Of a stretch of 64,000 nucleotides of DNA, positions 53,353 to 62,971 are shown one piece after another (position 1 is the stretch's first letter; the number at the start of each line of letters is the position of its first letter). The notes below the pieces were generated by a model. The model was not told the DNA's origin and ran no database searches. It saw only the letters and a list, made by a program, of their open reading frames with translations. The DNA comes from Kosakonia sacchari SP1. Its GTDB lineage: Bacteria; Pseudomonadota; Gammaproteobacteria; Enterobacterales; Enterobacteriaceae. The position numbers and the translations under genes were made by a program. The stretch spans positions 2,480,001 through 2,544,000 of the forward strand of contig NZ_CP007215.2 of the NCBI RefSeq assembly GCF_000300455.3, written 5' to 3'.

Positions 53353-53850
53353 TCACGGCTCGCCTTCCCAGTAATCCACGTTTTTGCCGCGAAAATCGAG
53401 CTTGCGAAACTCCTCGCGCCCGTTGCTGCGCGCTTTTGCCAGAAATTTATCCGCATCCGGGTATTCGCAGATTTCCGGGCTTTCCATAGTGCTAATCGAG
53501 AGATAACGCAGCGGTTGATCGGAGGTATTAATAATCTGGTGCGGCCACGCTTTGCCTGGCGGAATGCAGATTACATCCCCTTCCTGGATGGGCCGCTCTT
53601 CATCGCCGATGCGCAACGTACCGTTACCGTTCAGCACAATAAACATCTCTTCCTGCGCGTGATGGAGATGAAACGGACAGGCGCGTTTGCCGGGCGGCAC
53701 AATATCGACCGACGCGCCGAGTTTACTGGCGAGAGTGCCTTTGGTCAGCGAGCCGCCGAGCGATTCATACAGCGGCGGGCGCACGAAGTTTTCCATGTCG
53801 ATGTGGTTAAAATTGCGGATCACAAACGCAGGCGGGGTGTTGTCGTTCAT
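53353..53850 (-). CDS. Cupin domain protein
   Basis: A 165-residue protein with one double-stranded beta-helix. The metal-ligand motif is CPFHLHHAQEEMFIVLNG and the second is GDVICIPPGKAWPHQIINTS. It may bind a metal and act as a sugar or small-molecule isomerase, dioxygenase or sensor; nothing narrows this. The start was placed at MNDNTPP (53850) rather than the longer frame. It is the last gene before the nif cluster. Confidence 0.82.
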   Translation of the reverse strand: MNDNTPPAFVIRNFNHIDMENFVRPPLYESLGGSLTKGTLASKLGASVDIVPPGKRACPFHLHHAQEEMFIVLNGNGTLRIGDEERPIQEGDVICIPPGKAWPHQIINTSDQPLRYLSISTMESPEICEYPDADKFLAKARSNGREEFRKLDFRGKNVDYWEGEP

Positions 53851-54003
53851 AAACAGTTCCGGTAAAGGGTTCCTGTTCAGTATTGAAACGCCCCTTCTGC
53901 CTGTCAATCTGTTCTGCCAGCGTAGCGAGAATGATCGGGTCGCCGTTCATAACGCCGCTGGCAGAAAAAGCTTATTCGCAATATCTTCTGCGGATGTATA
54001 TCA

Positions 54004-54026
54004 GCCCGGTCGCTGCACCGCCGGGC
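54004..54026 (-). terminator. Hairpin after nifJ
   Basis: GCCCGG / CCGGGC with an 11-base loop, about 10 bases past the nifJ stop. The T run is poor, so this is a modest terminator. Confidence 0.5.
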
Positions 54027-54035
54027 TTCAGCGTC

Positions 54036-57000
54036 TTACTCTCCTGCCAGCCGCTGATAGTGGGCAAAACGCTGCTTCGCATCCTGTTCTGTTTGGGCAA
54101 ATAGCTGTTCGGCCAGGGAAGGTGAGATGCGTTCGAGCGAGGCATAGCGGACTTCGCCGAGCAGAAACTCGCGAAAATCCTCTTCCGGCTCGTCGGAGTC
54201 GAGAATAAACGGATTTTTCCCTTTTGCCAGCAGTTGCGGGTTATGGCGCCATAAATGCCAGTAGCCCGCGTCAACCGCCCGTTTCGCCTCGCGCATACTG
54301 CATCCCATACCGGTTTTTAGACCGTGGTTGATACACGTGGCATAGGCAATCACCAGCGACGGTCCGGGCCAGGCTTCTGCCTCGGCAATCGCCCGCAACG
54401 TCTGGGCTTTATCCGCGCCCATCGCCACCTGCGCGACATACACATTGCCGTAGTTAACTGCCATCATGCCGAGATCTTTTTTGCGCGTACGCTTGCCTTC
54501 AGCGGCAAATCTGGCGATGGCGGCCGCGGGGGTGGATTTTGACGACTGCCCGCCGGTATTGGAGTAAACCTCGGTATCAAACACCAGAATATTGACATCC
54601 TCACCGGAGGCCAGCACGTGATCCAGCCCGCCGAAGCCAATGTCATACGCCCAGCCGTCGCCGCCAAAAATCCACTGCGATCGCTTGGCGAAATAGTCGC
54701 GGTTTTGATACAGCCGATTGAGCAGCGGGTCATCGCCCTTCTGCTGTTCAAGTAACGCGCTAAGCTGCCCGGCGCGCGCCTGCGTCCCATCGCCGAGATC
54801 TTTATGCTCCAGCCACTGGCGCAGCGCCTGCTCAAGATCGGCGCCGAGTGGTAACTCCAGCGCGTTTCGCGCATCGCTGGCGATCTGTTCGCGTATTGCG
54901 CGACCACCCAGCATCATGCCAAGGCCATACTCGGCGTTATCTTCAAACAACGAGTTCGCCCACGCCGGTCCCTGACCTTTATGGTTTGTCGTCCACGGAA
55001 TGGACGGCGCGCTGGCGCCCCAGATTGACGAGCAGCCAGTGGCATTGGCGATCATCATGCGGTCGCCAAACAGTTGCGTGACAAGCCGTGCATACGGTGT
55101 CTCTCCGCACCCGGCGCACGCGCCGGAAAACTCCAGCAGCGGTGTTTCAAACTGGCTGCCTTTGACGGTGGTTTTGCTGAAAGGATTGGCTTTGGGCGAT
55201 AGACCTAACGCATGATCCCAAACGGGAACCATCGCCTGCTGGCTCTCCAGCGGTTGCATGGTCAGCGCCTTGCCTTTTGCCGGACAGATATCCGCGCAGT
55301 TACCGCACCCGGAGCAGTCCAGCGGTGAAATCGCCAGATGGTATTCATACCCTTTTGCTCCCTGCGCAGGTTTGCTCAACAGCGTAGTCGGTGCAGCTTG
55401 CCGCTCGGCCTCATCCAGCAGCGCCGGTCGCACCGCCGCATGCGGGCAAATAAACGCACATTGATTGCACTGGGTGCAACCTTCAGGGTTCCAGACCGGC
55501 ACCTGCATAGCAATACCGCGTTTCTCCCAGGCGGCGGTGCCGGGTGGGAACGTGCCATCTTCCCGGCCAATAAAGGCGCTGACCGGCAGTTTGTCGCCGC
55601 ACTGGCGATTCATTGGTTCAAGAATATCGCGAATAAAATCCGGCATCGGGCGCGTATCTTCGCTGACATTATCTTCCAGCCACGCCCAGCGCTCCGGCAC
55701 CATCACTTCCTGCAGTGCCTCCATGCCAAGATCAATAGCGGCATTGTTCATATCCACCACTTTCTGGCCTTTGCGCCCGTAAGATTTCTCCACGGCTTGC
55801 TTCAGATAACGCGACGCCGTTTGGGGTTCGATAATGCCCGCCAGTTTAAAAAACGCCGCCTGCATCAGCATATTAAAACGCCCACCCAACCCCAGCCTGC
55901 GGGCGATATCCACCGCGTTAAGGGTATAAAAACGGATCCCCTGGCGCGCAATGTAACGTTTCATCGCGTTGGGCAGTCTCGCCTCCAGCTCTTCGCCAAA
56001 CCAGGTACAGTTGAGCAGAAATGTCCCGCCGGGGTTTAATCCTTCCAGCAGATCATATTTATCGACATACGATTGCTGCGAGCAGGCAATAAAATCGGCT
56101 TTATTGATCAGATACGGCGAGGTGATGGGCCGTTCGCCAAAACGCAGATGCGACACGGTAATGCCGCCCGATTTTTTCGAGTCATACGCAAAATAGGCTT
56201 GCGCATACATCGGCGTGTTGTCACCGATTATCTTAATCGCGCTCTTATTGGCGCTGACGGTGCCATCCGACCCCAGCCCCCAGAATTTACAGGCAGTGAT
56301 CCCCTCGCGTGAAACCTCTACGTCCCAGGCAGGCAGCGGCAGCGAGGTGTGGGTGATGTCGTCATAAATACCCAGCGTAAAGCCATCTTTTGGCAGCGGT
56401 TTTTTCAGGTTTTCAAACACCGAGACAATATCTCCCGGCAACACATCTTTACCGCCCAGTCCGTAGCGACCGCCGACAATTAACGGCGCGTTATCATGGT
56501 GATAAAACGCATTTTTCACATCCAGACATAGTGGCTCGGCCTGCGCACCGGGCTCTTTGGTGCGATCGAGCACCGCGATGCGTTTCACGCTGGGCGGGAT
56601 CCTGGCGAAGAAATGCGCCATCGAGAACGGGCGAAACAAATGTACCGTCAGCAGACCGACTTTTTCGCCGCTGTCGCAAAGCGCGTCCACGACATCCGAA
56701 ATGGTGTCGCACACCGAGCCCATCGCCACAATGATTTGTTCGGCATCTTCCGCGCCGTAGTAATCAAATAAATGGTATTCCCGCCCGGTAAGGGCAAAGA
56801 TCTCCGCCATATAGTTTTCGACAATTTCCGGCAAGGCATCGTAATAGCGGTTAGCCGCTTCGCGCGCCTGAAAGTAGATATCCGGGTTTTGCGCCGTCCC
56901 GCGGATCACCGGATGTTCCGGGTTCAGCGCATTGCGGCGAAAACGGTTCAGCGCATCGCTATCCAGCAGCGGAGCGAGTTCGTCATACTCCAGTACTTCG

Positions 57001-57548
57001 ATTTTCTGGATCTCGTGCGAGGTACGAAACCCGTCGAAAAAGTTGATAAACGGCACACGACCTTTGATTGCCGACAGATGCGCCACCGCTGAGAGATCCA
57101 TCACCTGCTGAACGTTGCTCTCGGCCAGCATCGCGCAGCCGCACTGGCGCACCGCCATCACATCCTGATGGTCGCCAAAAATGTTCAGCGAATTTGTCGC
57201 CAGCGCCCTCGCGCTCACGTGAAACACGCCGGGCAGCAGTTCACCGGCGATTTTGTACAGATTAGGGATCATCAATAACAATCCCTGCGACGCGGTGTAG
57301 GTGGTGGTGAGCGCCCCGGCCTGTAGCGCGCCATGTACCGCGCCTGCCGCCCCCGCTTCCGACTGCATCTCCATTAAACGCACCGGCTGACCAAACAGGT
57401 TTCTTTTACCCGCCGCCGCCCACTCATCGACGTTTTCCGCCATCGGCGTGGAGGGCGTAATCGGGTAAATCGCCGCGACATCGGTAAAGGCATAGGAGAT
57501 CCAGGCTGCCGCTGCGTTGCCATCCATCGTTTTCATCTTTCCGGACAT
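54036..57548 (-). CDS. nifJ: Pyruvate:flavodoxin oxidoreductase
   Basis: A 1170-residue homodimeric PFOR, the length of Klebsiella NifJ. It oxidises pyruvate with CoA to acetyl-CoA and CO2 and reduces flavodoxin NifF for nitrogenase. Domain order: pyruvate-binding domain I (YPITPSTPMAE), domain II, the gamma domain, then two [4Fe-4S] motifs (CTQCNQCAFICPHA, CSGCGNCADICPAKG). The ThDP domain follows with CAGCGETPYARL, GGDGWAYDIGFGGLD and DTEVYSNTGGQ. Its own sigma-54 promoter and NifA site lie upstream, divergent from nifH. Confidence 0.97.
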   Translation of the reverse strand: MSGKMKTMDGNAAAAWISYAFTDVAAIYPITPSTPMAENVDEWAAAGKRNLFGQPVRLMEMQSEAGAAGAVHGALQAGALTTTYTASQGLLLMIPNLYKIAGELLPGVFHVSARALATNSLNIFGDHQDVMAVRQCGCAMLAESNVQQVMDLSAVAHLSAIKGRVPFINFFDGFRTSHEIQKIEVLEYDELAPLLDSDALNRFRRNALNPEHPVIRGTAQNPDIYFQAREAANRYYDALPEIVENYMAEIFALTGREYHLFDYYGAEDAEQIIVAMGSVCDTISDVVDALCDSGEKVGLLTVHLFRPFSMAHFFARIPPSVKRIAVLDRTKEPGAQAEPLCLDVKNAFYHHDNAPLIVGGRYGLGGKDVLPGDIVSVFENLKKPLPKDGFTLGIYDDITHTSLPLPAWDVEVSREGITACKFWGLGSDGTVSANKSAIKIIGDNTPMYAQAYFAYDSKKSGGITVSHLRFGERPITSPYLINKADFIACSQQSYVDKYDLLEGLNPGGTFLLNCTWFGEELEARLPNAMKRYIARQGIRFYTLNAVDIARRLGLGGRFNMLMQAAFFKLAGIIEPQTASRYLKQAVEKSYGRKGQKVVDMNNAAIDLGMEALQEVMVPERWAWLEDNVSEDTRPMPDFIRDILEPMNRQCGDKLPVSAFIGREDGTFPPGTAAWEKRGIAMQVPVWNPEGCTQCNQCAFICPHAAVRPALLDEAERQAAPTTLLSKPAQGAKGYEYHLAISPLDCSGCGNCADICPAKGKALTMQPLESQQAMVPVWDHALGLSPKANPFSKTTVKGSQFETPLLEFSGACAGCGETPYARLVTQLFGDRMMIANATGCSSIWGASAPSIPWTTNHKGQGPAWANSLFEDNAEYGLGMMLGGRAIREQIASDARNALELPLGADLEQALRQWLEHKDLGDGTQARAGQLSALLEQQKGDDPLLNRLYQNRDYFAKRSQWIFGGDGWAYDIGFGGLDHVLASGEDVNILVFDTEVYSNTGGQSSKSTPAAAIARFAAEGKRTRKKDLGMMAVNYGNVYVAQVAMGADKAQTLRAIAEAEAWPGPSLVIAYATCINHGLKTGMGCSMREAKRAVDAGYWHLWRHNPQLLAKGKNPFILDSDEPEEDFREFLLGEVRYASLERISPSLAEQLFAQTEQDAKQRFAHYQRLAGE

Positions 57549-57589
57549 TGCTCGTTCCTCGGTTCTAAGAGGTGGTGATGCCCTCGCTA

Positions 57590-57607
57590 TTGCACAGCCT
57601 GTGCCAT
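57590..57607 (-). promoter_or_regulatory. Sigma-54 promoter of nifJ
   Basis: On the minus strand ATGGCACAGGCTGTGCAA has GG-N10-GC (-24/-12) within a TGGCAC-type -24 element, about 40 bases before the nifJ start. Confidence 0.9.
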
Positions 57608-57690
57608 CTCAGTTTTTTTATTGAATACAGGCAATTAGTGACCGGAGCCGGAAAGGGATTGCGGGGAATAAGACAGCGGACGCGACAGCT

Positions 57691-57706
57691 TGTTGAACTG
57701 CCGACA
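57691..57706 (-). promoter_or_regulatory. NifA upstream activator sequence, nifJ side
   Basis: TGT-TGAACTGCCG-ACA matches the NifA consensus TGT-N10-ACA. It lies about 85-115 bases upstream of the nifJ -24/-12 element. Confidence 0.85.
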
Positions 57707-57749
57707 AAGTGTCACGCCTTGCAGTACAGGCGTTAGCCGCAAACAGAAT

Positions 57750-57765
57750 TGTGCTGTTTCGTACA
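57750..57765 (+). promoter_or_regulatory. NifA upstream activator sequence, nifH side
   Basis: TGT-GCTGTTTCGT-ACA matches TGT-N10-ACA and lies 94 bases before the nifH -24/-12 element, the normal distance for looping. Confidence 0.9.
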
Positions 57766-57831
57766 ATTGGTCAGCTGATTGTGAACTCTTTGTTCCTTCC
57801 CTTCGCCGCGACAAAACCGTAAACCCATAAG

Positions 57832-57844
57832 AATCAAAAGATTA
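57832..57844 (+). promoter_or_regulatory. IHF binding site
   Basis: AATCAA-AAGA-TTA fits the IHF consensus WATCAA-N4-TTR and lies between the NifA site and the nifH promoter, where bending brings them together. Confidence 0.8.
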
Positions 57845-57859
57845 ATCAATATGGCATGG

Positions 57860-57877
57860 CTGGTATGTTCCCTGCAC
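57860..57877 (+). promoter_or_regulatory. Sigma-54 promoter of nifHDKTY
   Basis: CTGGTATGTTCCCTGCAC has GG-N10-GC and is the same core as I recall for the Klebsiella nifH promoter. The nifH ATG is 41 bases downstream of the -12 element. Confidence 0.95.
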
Positions 57878-57884
57878 AAGGTGA

Positions 57885-58799
<915 letters not shown>

Positions 58800-58815
58800 C
58801 CACAGGAGCACATCC

Positions 58816-60264
58816 ATGAGCAATGCAACAGGCGAACGTAACCTGGAGATCATCGAGCAGGTGCTCGAAGTTTTCCCGGAGAAGACGCGCAAAGAACGCA
58901 GAAAACACATGATGGTGACGGACCCGGAGCAGGAAAGCGTCGGTAAGTGCATCATCTCTAACCGCAAATCGCAGCCGGGCGTGATGACCGTGCGCGGCTG
59001 CTCGTATGCCGGATCGAAAGGGGTGGTATTTGGGCCAATCAAGGATATGGCGCATATCTCGCATGGCCCAATCGGCTGCGGCCAGTACTCCCGCGCCGGG
59101 CGGCGTAACTACTACACCGGCGTCAGCGGCGTGGACAGCTTCGGCACGCTCAACTTCACCTCCGACTTCCAGGAGCGCGACATCGTGTTTGGCGGCGACA
59201 AAAAGCTCGCCAAACTGATTGAAGAGCTGGAAGAACTGTTTCCGCTGACCAAAGGCATTTCGATTCAGTCGGAATGCCCGGTCGGCCTGATTGGCGATGA
59301 CATAGAAGCCGTCGCTAACGCCAGTCGCAAAGCCATCAACAAACCGGTTATTCCGGTGCGTTGCGAAGGCTTTCGCGGCGTGTCGCAATCCCTCGGTCAC
59401 CATATTGCCAACGATGTGATCCGCGACTGGGTGCTGGATAACCGCGAAGGCAAACCGTTCGAATCCACACCTTACGATGTGGCGATCATCGGCGATTACA
59501 ACATCGGTGGCGATGCCTGGGCCTCGCGCATTTTGCTCGAAGAGATGGGCTTACGGGTGGTGGCACAGTGGTCCGGCGACGGTACGCTGGTGGAGATGGA
59601 AAACACGCCGTTCGTCAAACTGAATCTGGTGCACTGCTACCGCTCGATGAACTACATCTCGCGCCATATGGAGGAGAAGCACGGTATTCCGTGGATGGAA
59701 TACAACTTCTTTGGCCCGACGAAAATCGCGGAATCGCTGCGCAAAATCGCCGACCTGTTCGACGACACCATTCGCGCCAACGCCGAAGCGGTGATCGCCA
59801 GATACCAGGCGCAGAACGACGCTATTATCGCCAAATATCGCCCACGTCTGGAGGGTCGCAAAGTGTTGCTCTATATGGGTGGGCTACGTCCGCGCCATGT
59901 GATTGGCGCCTATGAAGATCTGGGAATGGAGATCATCGCCGCCGGTTATGAGTTTGGTCATAACGATGATTACGACCGCACCCTGCCGGATCTGAAAGAG
60001 GGCACGCTGCTATTTGATGATGCCAGCAGCTATGAGCTGGAGGCGTTCGTCAACGCGCTGAAACCAGATCTCATCGGTTCCGGCATCAAAGAGAAATACA
60101 TCTTTCAGAAAATGGGCGTGCCGTTTCGCCAGATGCACTCCTGGGATTACTCCGGCCCGTACCACGGCTATGACGGCTTCGCCATCTTCGCCCGCGATAT
60201 GGATATGACGCTCAACAACCCCGCGTGGGGCCAGTTGACCGCGCCGTGGCTGAAATCCGCCTGA
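58816..60264 (+). CDS. nifD: Nitrogenase MoFe protein alpha chain
   Basis: A 482-residue alpha subunit of dinitrogenase. P-cluster ligands Cys62 ([13 protein letters not shown]) and Cys88 ([10 protein letters not shown]) are visible. The FeMo-cofactor ligands are Cys274 ([10 protein letters not shown]) and His441 ([12 protein letters not shown]). With NifK it forms the tetramer that reduces N2. The start was set at [11 protein letters not shown] with CAGGAG upstream; the longer open frame lies in nifH. Confidence 0.98.
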   Translation: MSNATGERNLEIIEQVLEVFPEKTRKERRKHMMVTDPEQESVGKCIISNRKSQPGVMTVRGCSYAGSKGVVFGPIKDMAHISHGPIGCGQYSRAGRRNYYTGVSGVDSFGTLNFTSDFQERDIVFGGDKKLAKLIEELEELFPLTKGISIQSECPVGLIGDDIEAVANASRKAINKPVIPVRCEGFRGVSQSLGHHIANDVIRDWVLDNREGKPFESTPYDVAIIGDYNIGGDAWASRILLEEMGLRVVAQWSGDGTLVEMENTPFVKLNLVHCYRSMNYISRHMEEKHGIPWMEYNFFGPTKIAESLRKIADLFDDTIRANAEAVIARYQAQNDAIIAKYRPRLEGRKVLLYMGGLRPRHVIGAYEDLGMEIIAAGYEFGHNDDYDRTLPDLKEGTLLFDDASSYELEAFVNALKPDLIGSGIKEKYIFQKMGVPFRQMHSWDYSGPYHGYDGFAIFARDMDMTLNNPAWGQLTAPWLKSA

Positions 60265-60319
60265 TTTTTATCCTGTTATCCCGTTTGTTCACCGATTTGT
60301 GGCGCGGGAGGAGAACACC

Positions 60320-61882
60320 ATGAGCCAGACTGCTGAGAAAATACAGAATTGCCATCCCCTGTTTGAACAGGATGCCTACCAGACGCTGTTTGCCGGTAAA
60401 CGCGCACTCGAAGAGGCGCACTCGCCGGAGCGGGTGCAGGAAGTGTTTCAATGGACCACCACCCCGGAATACGAAGCGCTGAACTTTAAACGCGAAGCGC
60501 TGACTATCGACCCGGCAAAAGCCTGCCAGCCGCTGGGCGCAGTGCTCTGTTCGCTGGGGTTTGCCAACACCCTGCCGTATGTGCACGGTTCACAGGGTTG
60601 CGTGGCCTATTTCCGTACGTACTTTAACCGCCACTTCAAAGAACCGGTGGCCTGCGTGTCGGATTCGATGACGGAAGACGCGGCCGTGTTCGGCGGGAAT
60701 AACAACCTCAATACCGGGCTACAAAACGCCAGCGCGCTGTATAAACCGGAGATTATCGCCGTTTCTACTACCTGTATGGCGGAAGTGATCGGTGATGACT
60801 TGCAGGCTTTTATCGCCAACGCTAAAAAAGATGGTTTTCTCGATGCCGCCATCCCCGTGCCCTACGCGCACACCCCCAGTTTTATCGGCAGCCATATCAC
60901 CGGCTGGGACAACATGTTTGAAGGTTTTGCCCGTACCTTTACGGCAGACCATCAGGCACAGCCCGGTAAACTTTCACGCCTCAACCTGGTGACCGGGTTT
61001 GAAACCTATCTCGGCAATTTCCGCGTGCTGAAACGCATGATGGCGCAAATGGAGGTGCCGGCGAGTGTGCTCTCCGATCCATCGGAAGTGCTGGATACCC
61101 CTGCCAACGGGCATTATCAGATGTACGCGGGCGGGACGACGCAGCAAGAGATGCGCGAGGCGCCGGACGCTATCGACACGCTGTTGTTGCAACCCTGGCA
61201 ACTGGTGAAAAGCAAAAAAGTGGTGCAGGAGATGTGGAATCAGCCCGCCACCGAGGTTTCTGTTCCCGTTGGGCTGGCAGGAACGGATGAATTATTGATG
61301 GCGATTAGCCAGTTAACCGGCAAGGCCATTCCCGATTCACTGGCGCTGGAACGTGGGCGGTTGGTCGATATGATGCTCGACTCCCACACCTGGCTGCACG
61401 GTAAAAAATTCGGTCTGTTTGGCGACCCGGATTTTGTCATGGGATTGACCCGTTTCCTGCTGGAGCTGGGCTGCGAACCGACCGTTATCCTCTGTCATAA
61501 CGGTAACAAACGCTGGCAGAAAGCGATGAAGAAAATGCTCGACGCCTCACCGTACGGCCAGGAGAGCGAAGTGTTTATCAACTGCGATTTGTGGCATTTC
61601 CGCTCGCTGATGTTTACCCGCCAGCCGGATTTTATGATTGGCAACTCGTACGGCAAGTTTATTCAGCGCGACACCTTAGCCAAAGGCGAACAGTTTGAAG
61701 TTCCGCTGATCCGCCTCGGTTTTCCGCTGTTTGACCGCCACCATCTGCACCGCCAGACCACCTGGGGCTACGAGGGCGCGATGAGCATTCTCACTACGCT
61801 GGTGAATGCGGTACTGGAGAAAGTGGACAAAGAGACCATCAAGCTCGGAAAAACCGACTACAGCTTCGATCTTATCCGTTAA
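60320..61882 (+). CDS. nifK: Nitrogenase MoFe protein beta chain
   Basis: A 520-residue beta subunit. P-cluster ligands Cys69 (DPAKACQPLGA) and Cys94 (HGSQGCVAYFRTY) are seen, with the third in the STTCMAEVIGDDL segment. The size matches Klebsiella NifK. The start MSQTAEKIQN follows GGAGGAGA. 55 bases separate it from nifD. Confidence 0.98.
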   Translation: MSQTAEKIQNCHPLFEQDAYQTLFAGKRALEEAHSPERVQEVFQWTTTPEYEALNFKREALTIDPAKACQPLGAVLCSLGFANTLPYVHGSQGCVAYFRTYFNRHFKEPVACVSDSMTEDAAVFGGNNNLNTGLQNASALYKPEIIAVSTTCMAEVIGDDLQAFIANAKKDGFLDAAIPVPYAHTPSFIGSHITGWDNMFEGFARTFTADHQAQPGKLSRLNLVTGFETYLGNFRVLKRMMAQMEVPASVLSDPSEVLDTPANGHYQMYAGGTTQQEMREAPDAIDTLLLQPWQLVKSKKVVQEMWNQPATEVSVPVGLAGTDELLMAISQLTGKAIPDSLALERGRLVDMMLDSHTWLHGKKFGLFGDPDFVMGLTRFLLELGCEPTVILCHNGNKRWQKAMKKMLDASPYGQESEVFINCDLWHFRSLMFTRQPDFMIGNSYGKFIQRDTLAKGEQFEVPLIRLGFPLFDRHHLHRQTTWGYEGAMSILTTLVNAVLEKVDKETIKLGKTDYSFDLIR

Positions 61883-61922
61883 CCATCACATGCCCCGCGC
61901 CACGCGGGGCCAGGGAGGCTCT

Positions 61923-62141
61923 ATGCCGGTCATTATTCTTCGCCAGCGCGGCGCGGATCTCTATTGTTATATCGCGAAACAGGATCTCGAAGCCCGCGTG
62001 TTACAGGTTGAACACGACACGCCGGAACACTGGGGCGGCGCGCTTGAACTTGAAGGTGGACGCCGTTATTACGTCAATCTGCAACCCGGCCGCCCTGCTT
62101 TTCCGCTCAGTCTGCGTGCCACCCGCGACGCACAGGTATAA
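61923..62141 (+). CDS. nifT: NifT/FixU small nitrogen-fixation protein
   Basis: A 72-residue protein (MPVIILRQRGADLYCYIAKQ at its start) with the NifT/FixU layout and the GGRYYV-like centre (GGRRYYVNLQPG). Its role is minor and unclear in related diazotrophs. CAGGGAGG is placed well before the ATG. Lies between nifK and nifY as in Klebsiella. Confidence 0.93.
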   Translation: MPVIILRQRGADLYCYIAKQDLEARVLQVEHDTPEHWGGALELEGGRRYYVNLQPGRPAFPLSLRATRDAQV

Positions 62142-62152
62142 GGAGGTGAGCA

Positions 62153-62815
62153 ATGTCCGACAACGATACGCTGTTCTGGCGGATGCTGGCGCTGTTTCAG
62201 TGCCTGCCGGAGCTGCAACCCGCGCAAATCATGGCCTGGCTCACCCACAGCAGTGATGAAGTGCTGACACCCAATGGGCTGGCAGCACTCGAATTACCGC
62301 AACTTGAAGCCCATTTTCCGTATGCGGAAGCCCTGATGTCCAACGGTCGCTGGGCGCGGGTTAAAGCCTGCCTGCGCGGCGAACTGCCTGCGCATTTGCA
62401 GGTGCAGGAAGCCAAAAGCCGCCGTCCGCAATTGGTTGTCGCCTTCTGCTCACAGGATGGGCTAACCATCAATGGTCATTTCGGCCAGGGGCGGCTTTTC
62501 TTTATTTACGGGTTTGATGATCAGGGCGGCTGGTTACATGACCTGCGCCGCTACCCTTCTCACCCGCAAAATCAGGAACCGAATGACATCCGCGCGCAGT
62601 TACTCCACGACTGCCATTTGCTGTTTTGTGAAGCGATCGGCGGCCCGGCAGCCGCACGGCTGATTCGTCATAATATTCACCCGATGAAAGTGTGCCCAGG
62701 CAATACCATTTTGTCCCAGTGCACCGCCATCCAGAACCTGCTGGCCGGGCCGTTACCGCCGTGGCTGGCGAAACGGCTGGAACGCGCTAATCCGCTGGAA
62801 GCGCGGGTGTTTTAA
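62153..62815 (+). CDS. nifY: NifY, apo-dinitrogenase/FeMo-co associated protein
   Basis: A 220-residue protein. An N-terminal helical domain (about residues 1-80) precedes a NifB/NifX/NafY-type cofactor-binding domain (VVAFCSQDGLTINGHFGQGR, then the IGGPAAARLIRHNIHP element). NifY binds apo-NifDK and helps FeMo-co insertion. AAGGAGG lies 6 bases before the ATG. Last gene before a strong terminator. Confidence 0.93.
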   Translation: MSDNDTLFWRMLALFQCLPELQPAQIMAWLTHSSDEVLTPNGLAALELPQLEAHFPYAEALMSNGRWARVKACLRGELPAHLQVQEAKSRRPQLVVAFCSQDGLTINGHFGQGRLFFIYGFDDQGGWLHDLRRYPSHPQNQEPNDIRAQLLHDCHLLFCEAIGGPAAARLIRHNIHPMKVCPGNTILSQCTAIQNLLAGPLPPWLAKRLERANPLEARVF

Positions 62816-62817
62816 AC

Positions 62818-62841
62818 CGCCCCCTGATGGGGGCGTTTTTT
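62818..62841 (+). terminator. Terminator of nifHDKTY
   Basis: CGCCCCC-TGAT-GGGGGCG stem-loop directly followed by six T, starting 2 bases after the nifY stop. Confidence 0.92.
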
Positions 62842-62861
62842 GGCGTGGGCATTGCGCCAAT

Positions 62862-62886
62862 TGTCTGTTTTGTCACAAAGCACACA
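62862..62886 (+). promoter_or_regulatory. Two overlapping NifA upstream activator sequences of nifE
   Basis: TGT-CTGTTTTGTC-ACA (62862-62877) and TGT-CACAAAGCAC-ACA (62871-62886) both match TGT-N10-ACA and overlap by 7 bases. They end only about 33 bases before the nifE -24 element, closer than in nifH. Confidence 0.75.
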
Positions 62887-62918
62887 ACACTTTCCCCTTA
62901 AAAATCAATCACTCTTTT

Positions 62919-62936
62919 CTGGCTTGCGATTTGCAC
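62919..62936 (+). promoter_or_regulatory. Sigma-54 promoter of nifE
   Basis: CTGGCTTGCGATTTGCAC: GG-N10-GC with a TTGCAC -12 element. The nifE ATG is 36 bases downstream. Confidence 0.9.
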
Positions 62937-62971
62937 CGTTAACGCTAACCCAACCAGAAAATGAGGTGATG

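Noticed and set aside
55338-56039. 233-residue plus-strand open frame inside nifJ
   Set aside because: Antisense to nifJ, with no domain and shadow-like composition. The similar long frame at 22852-23712 opposite dat was rejected for the same reason.
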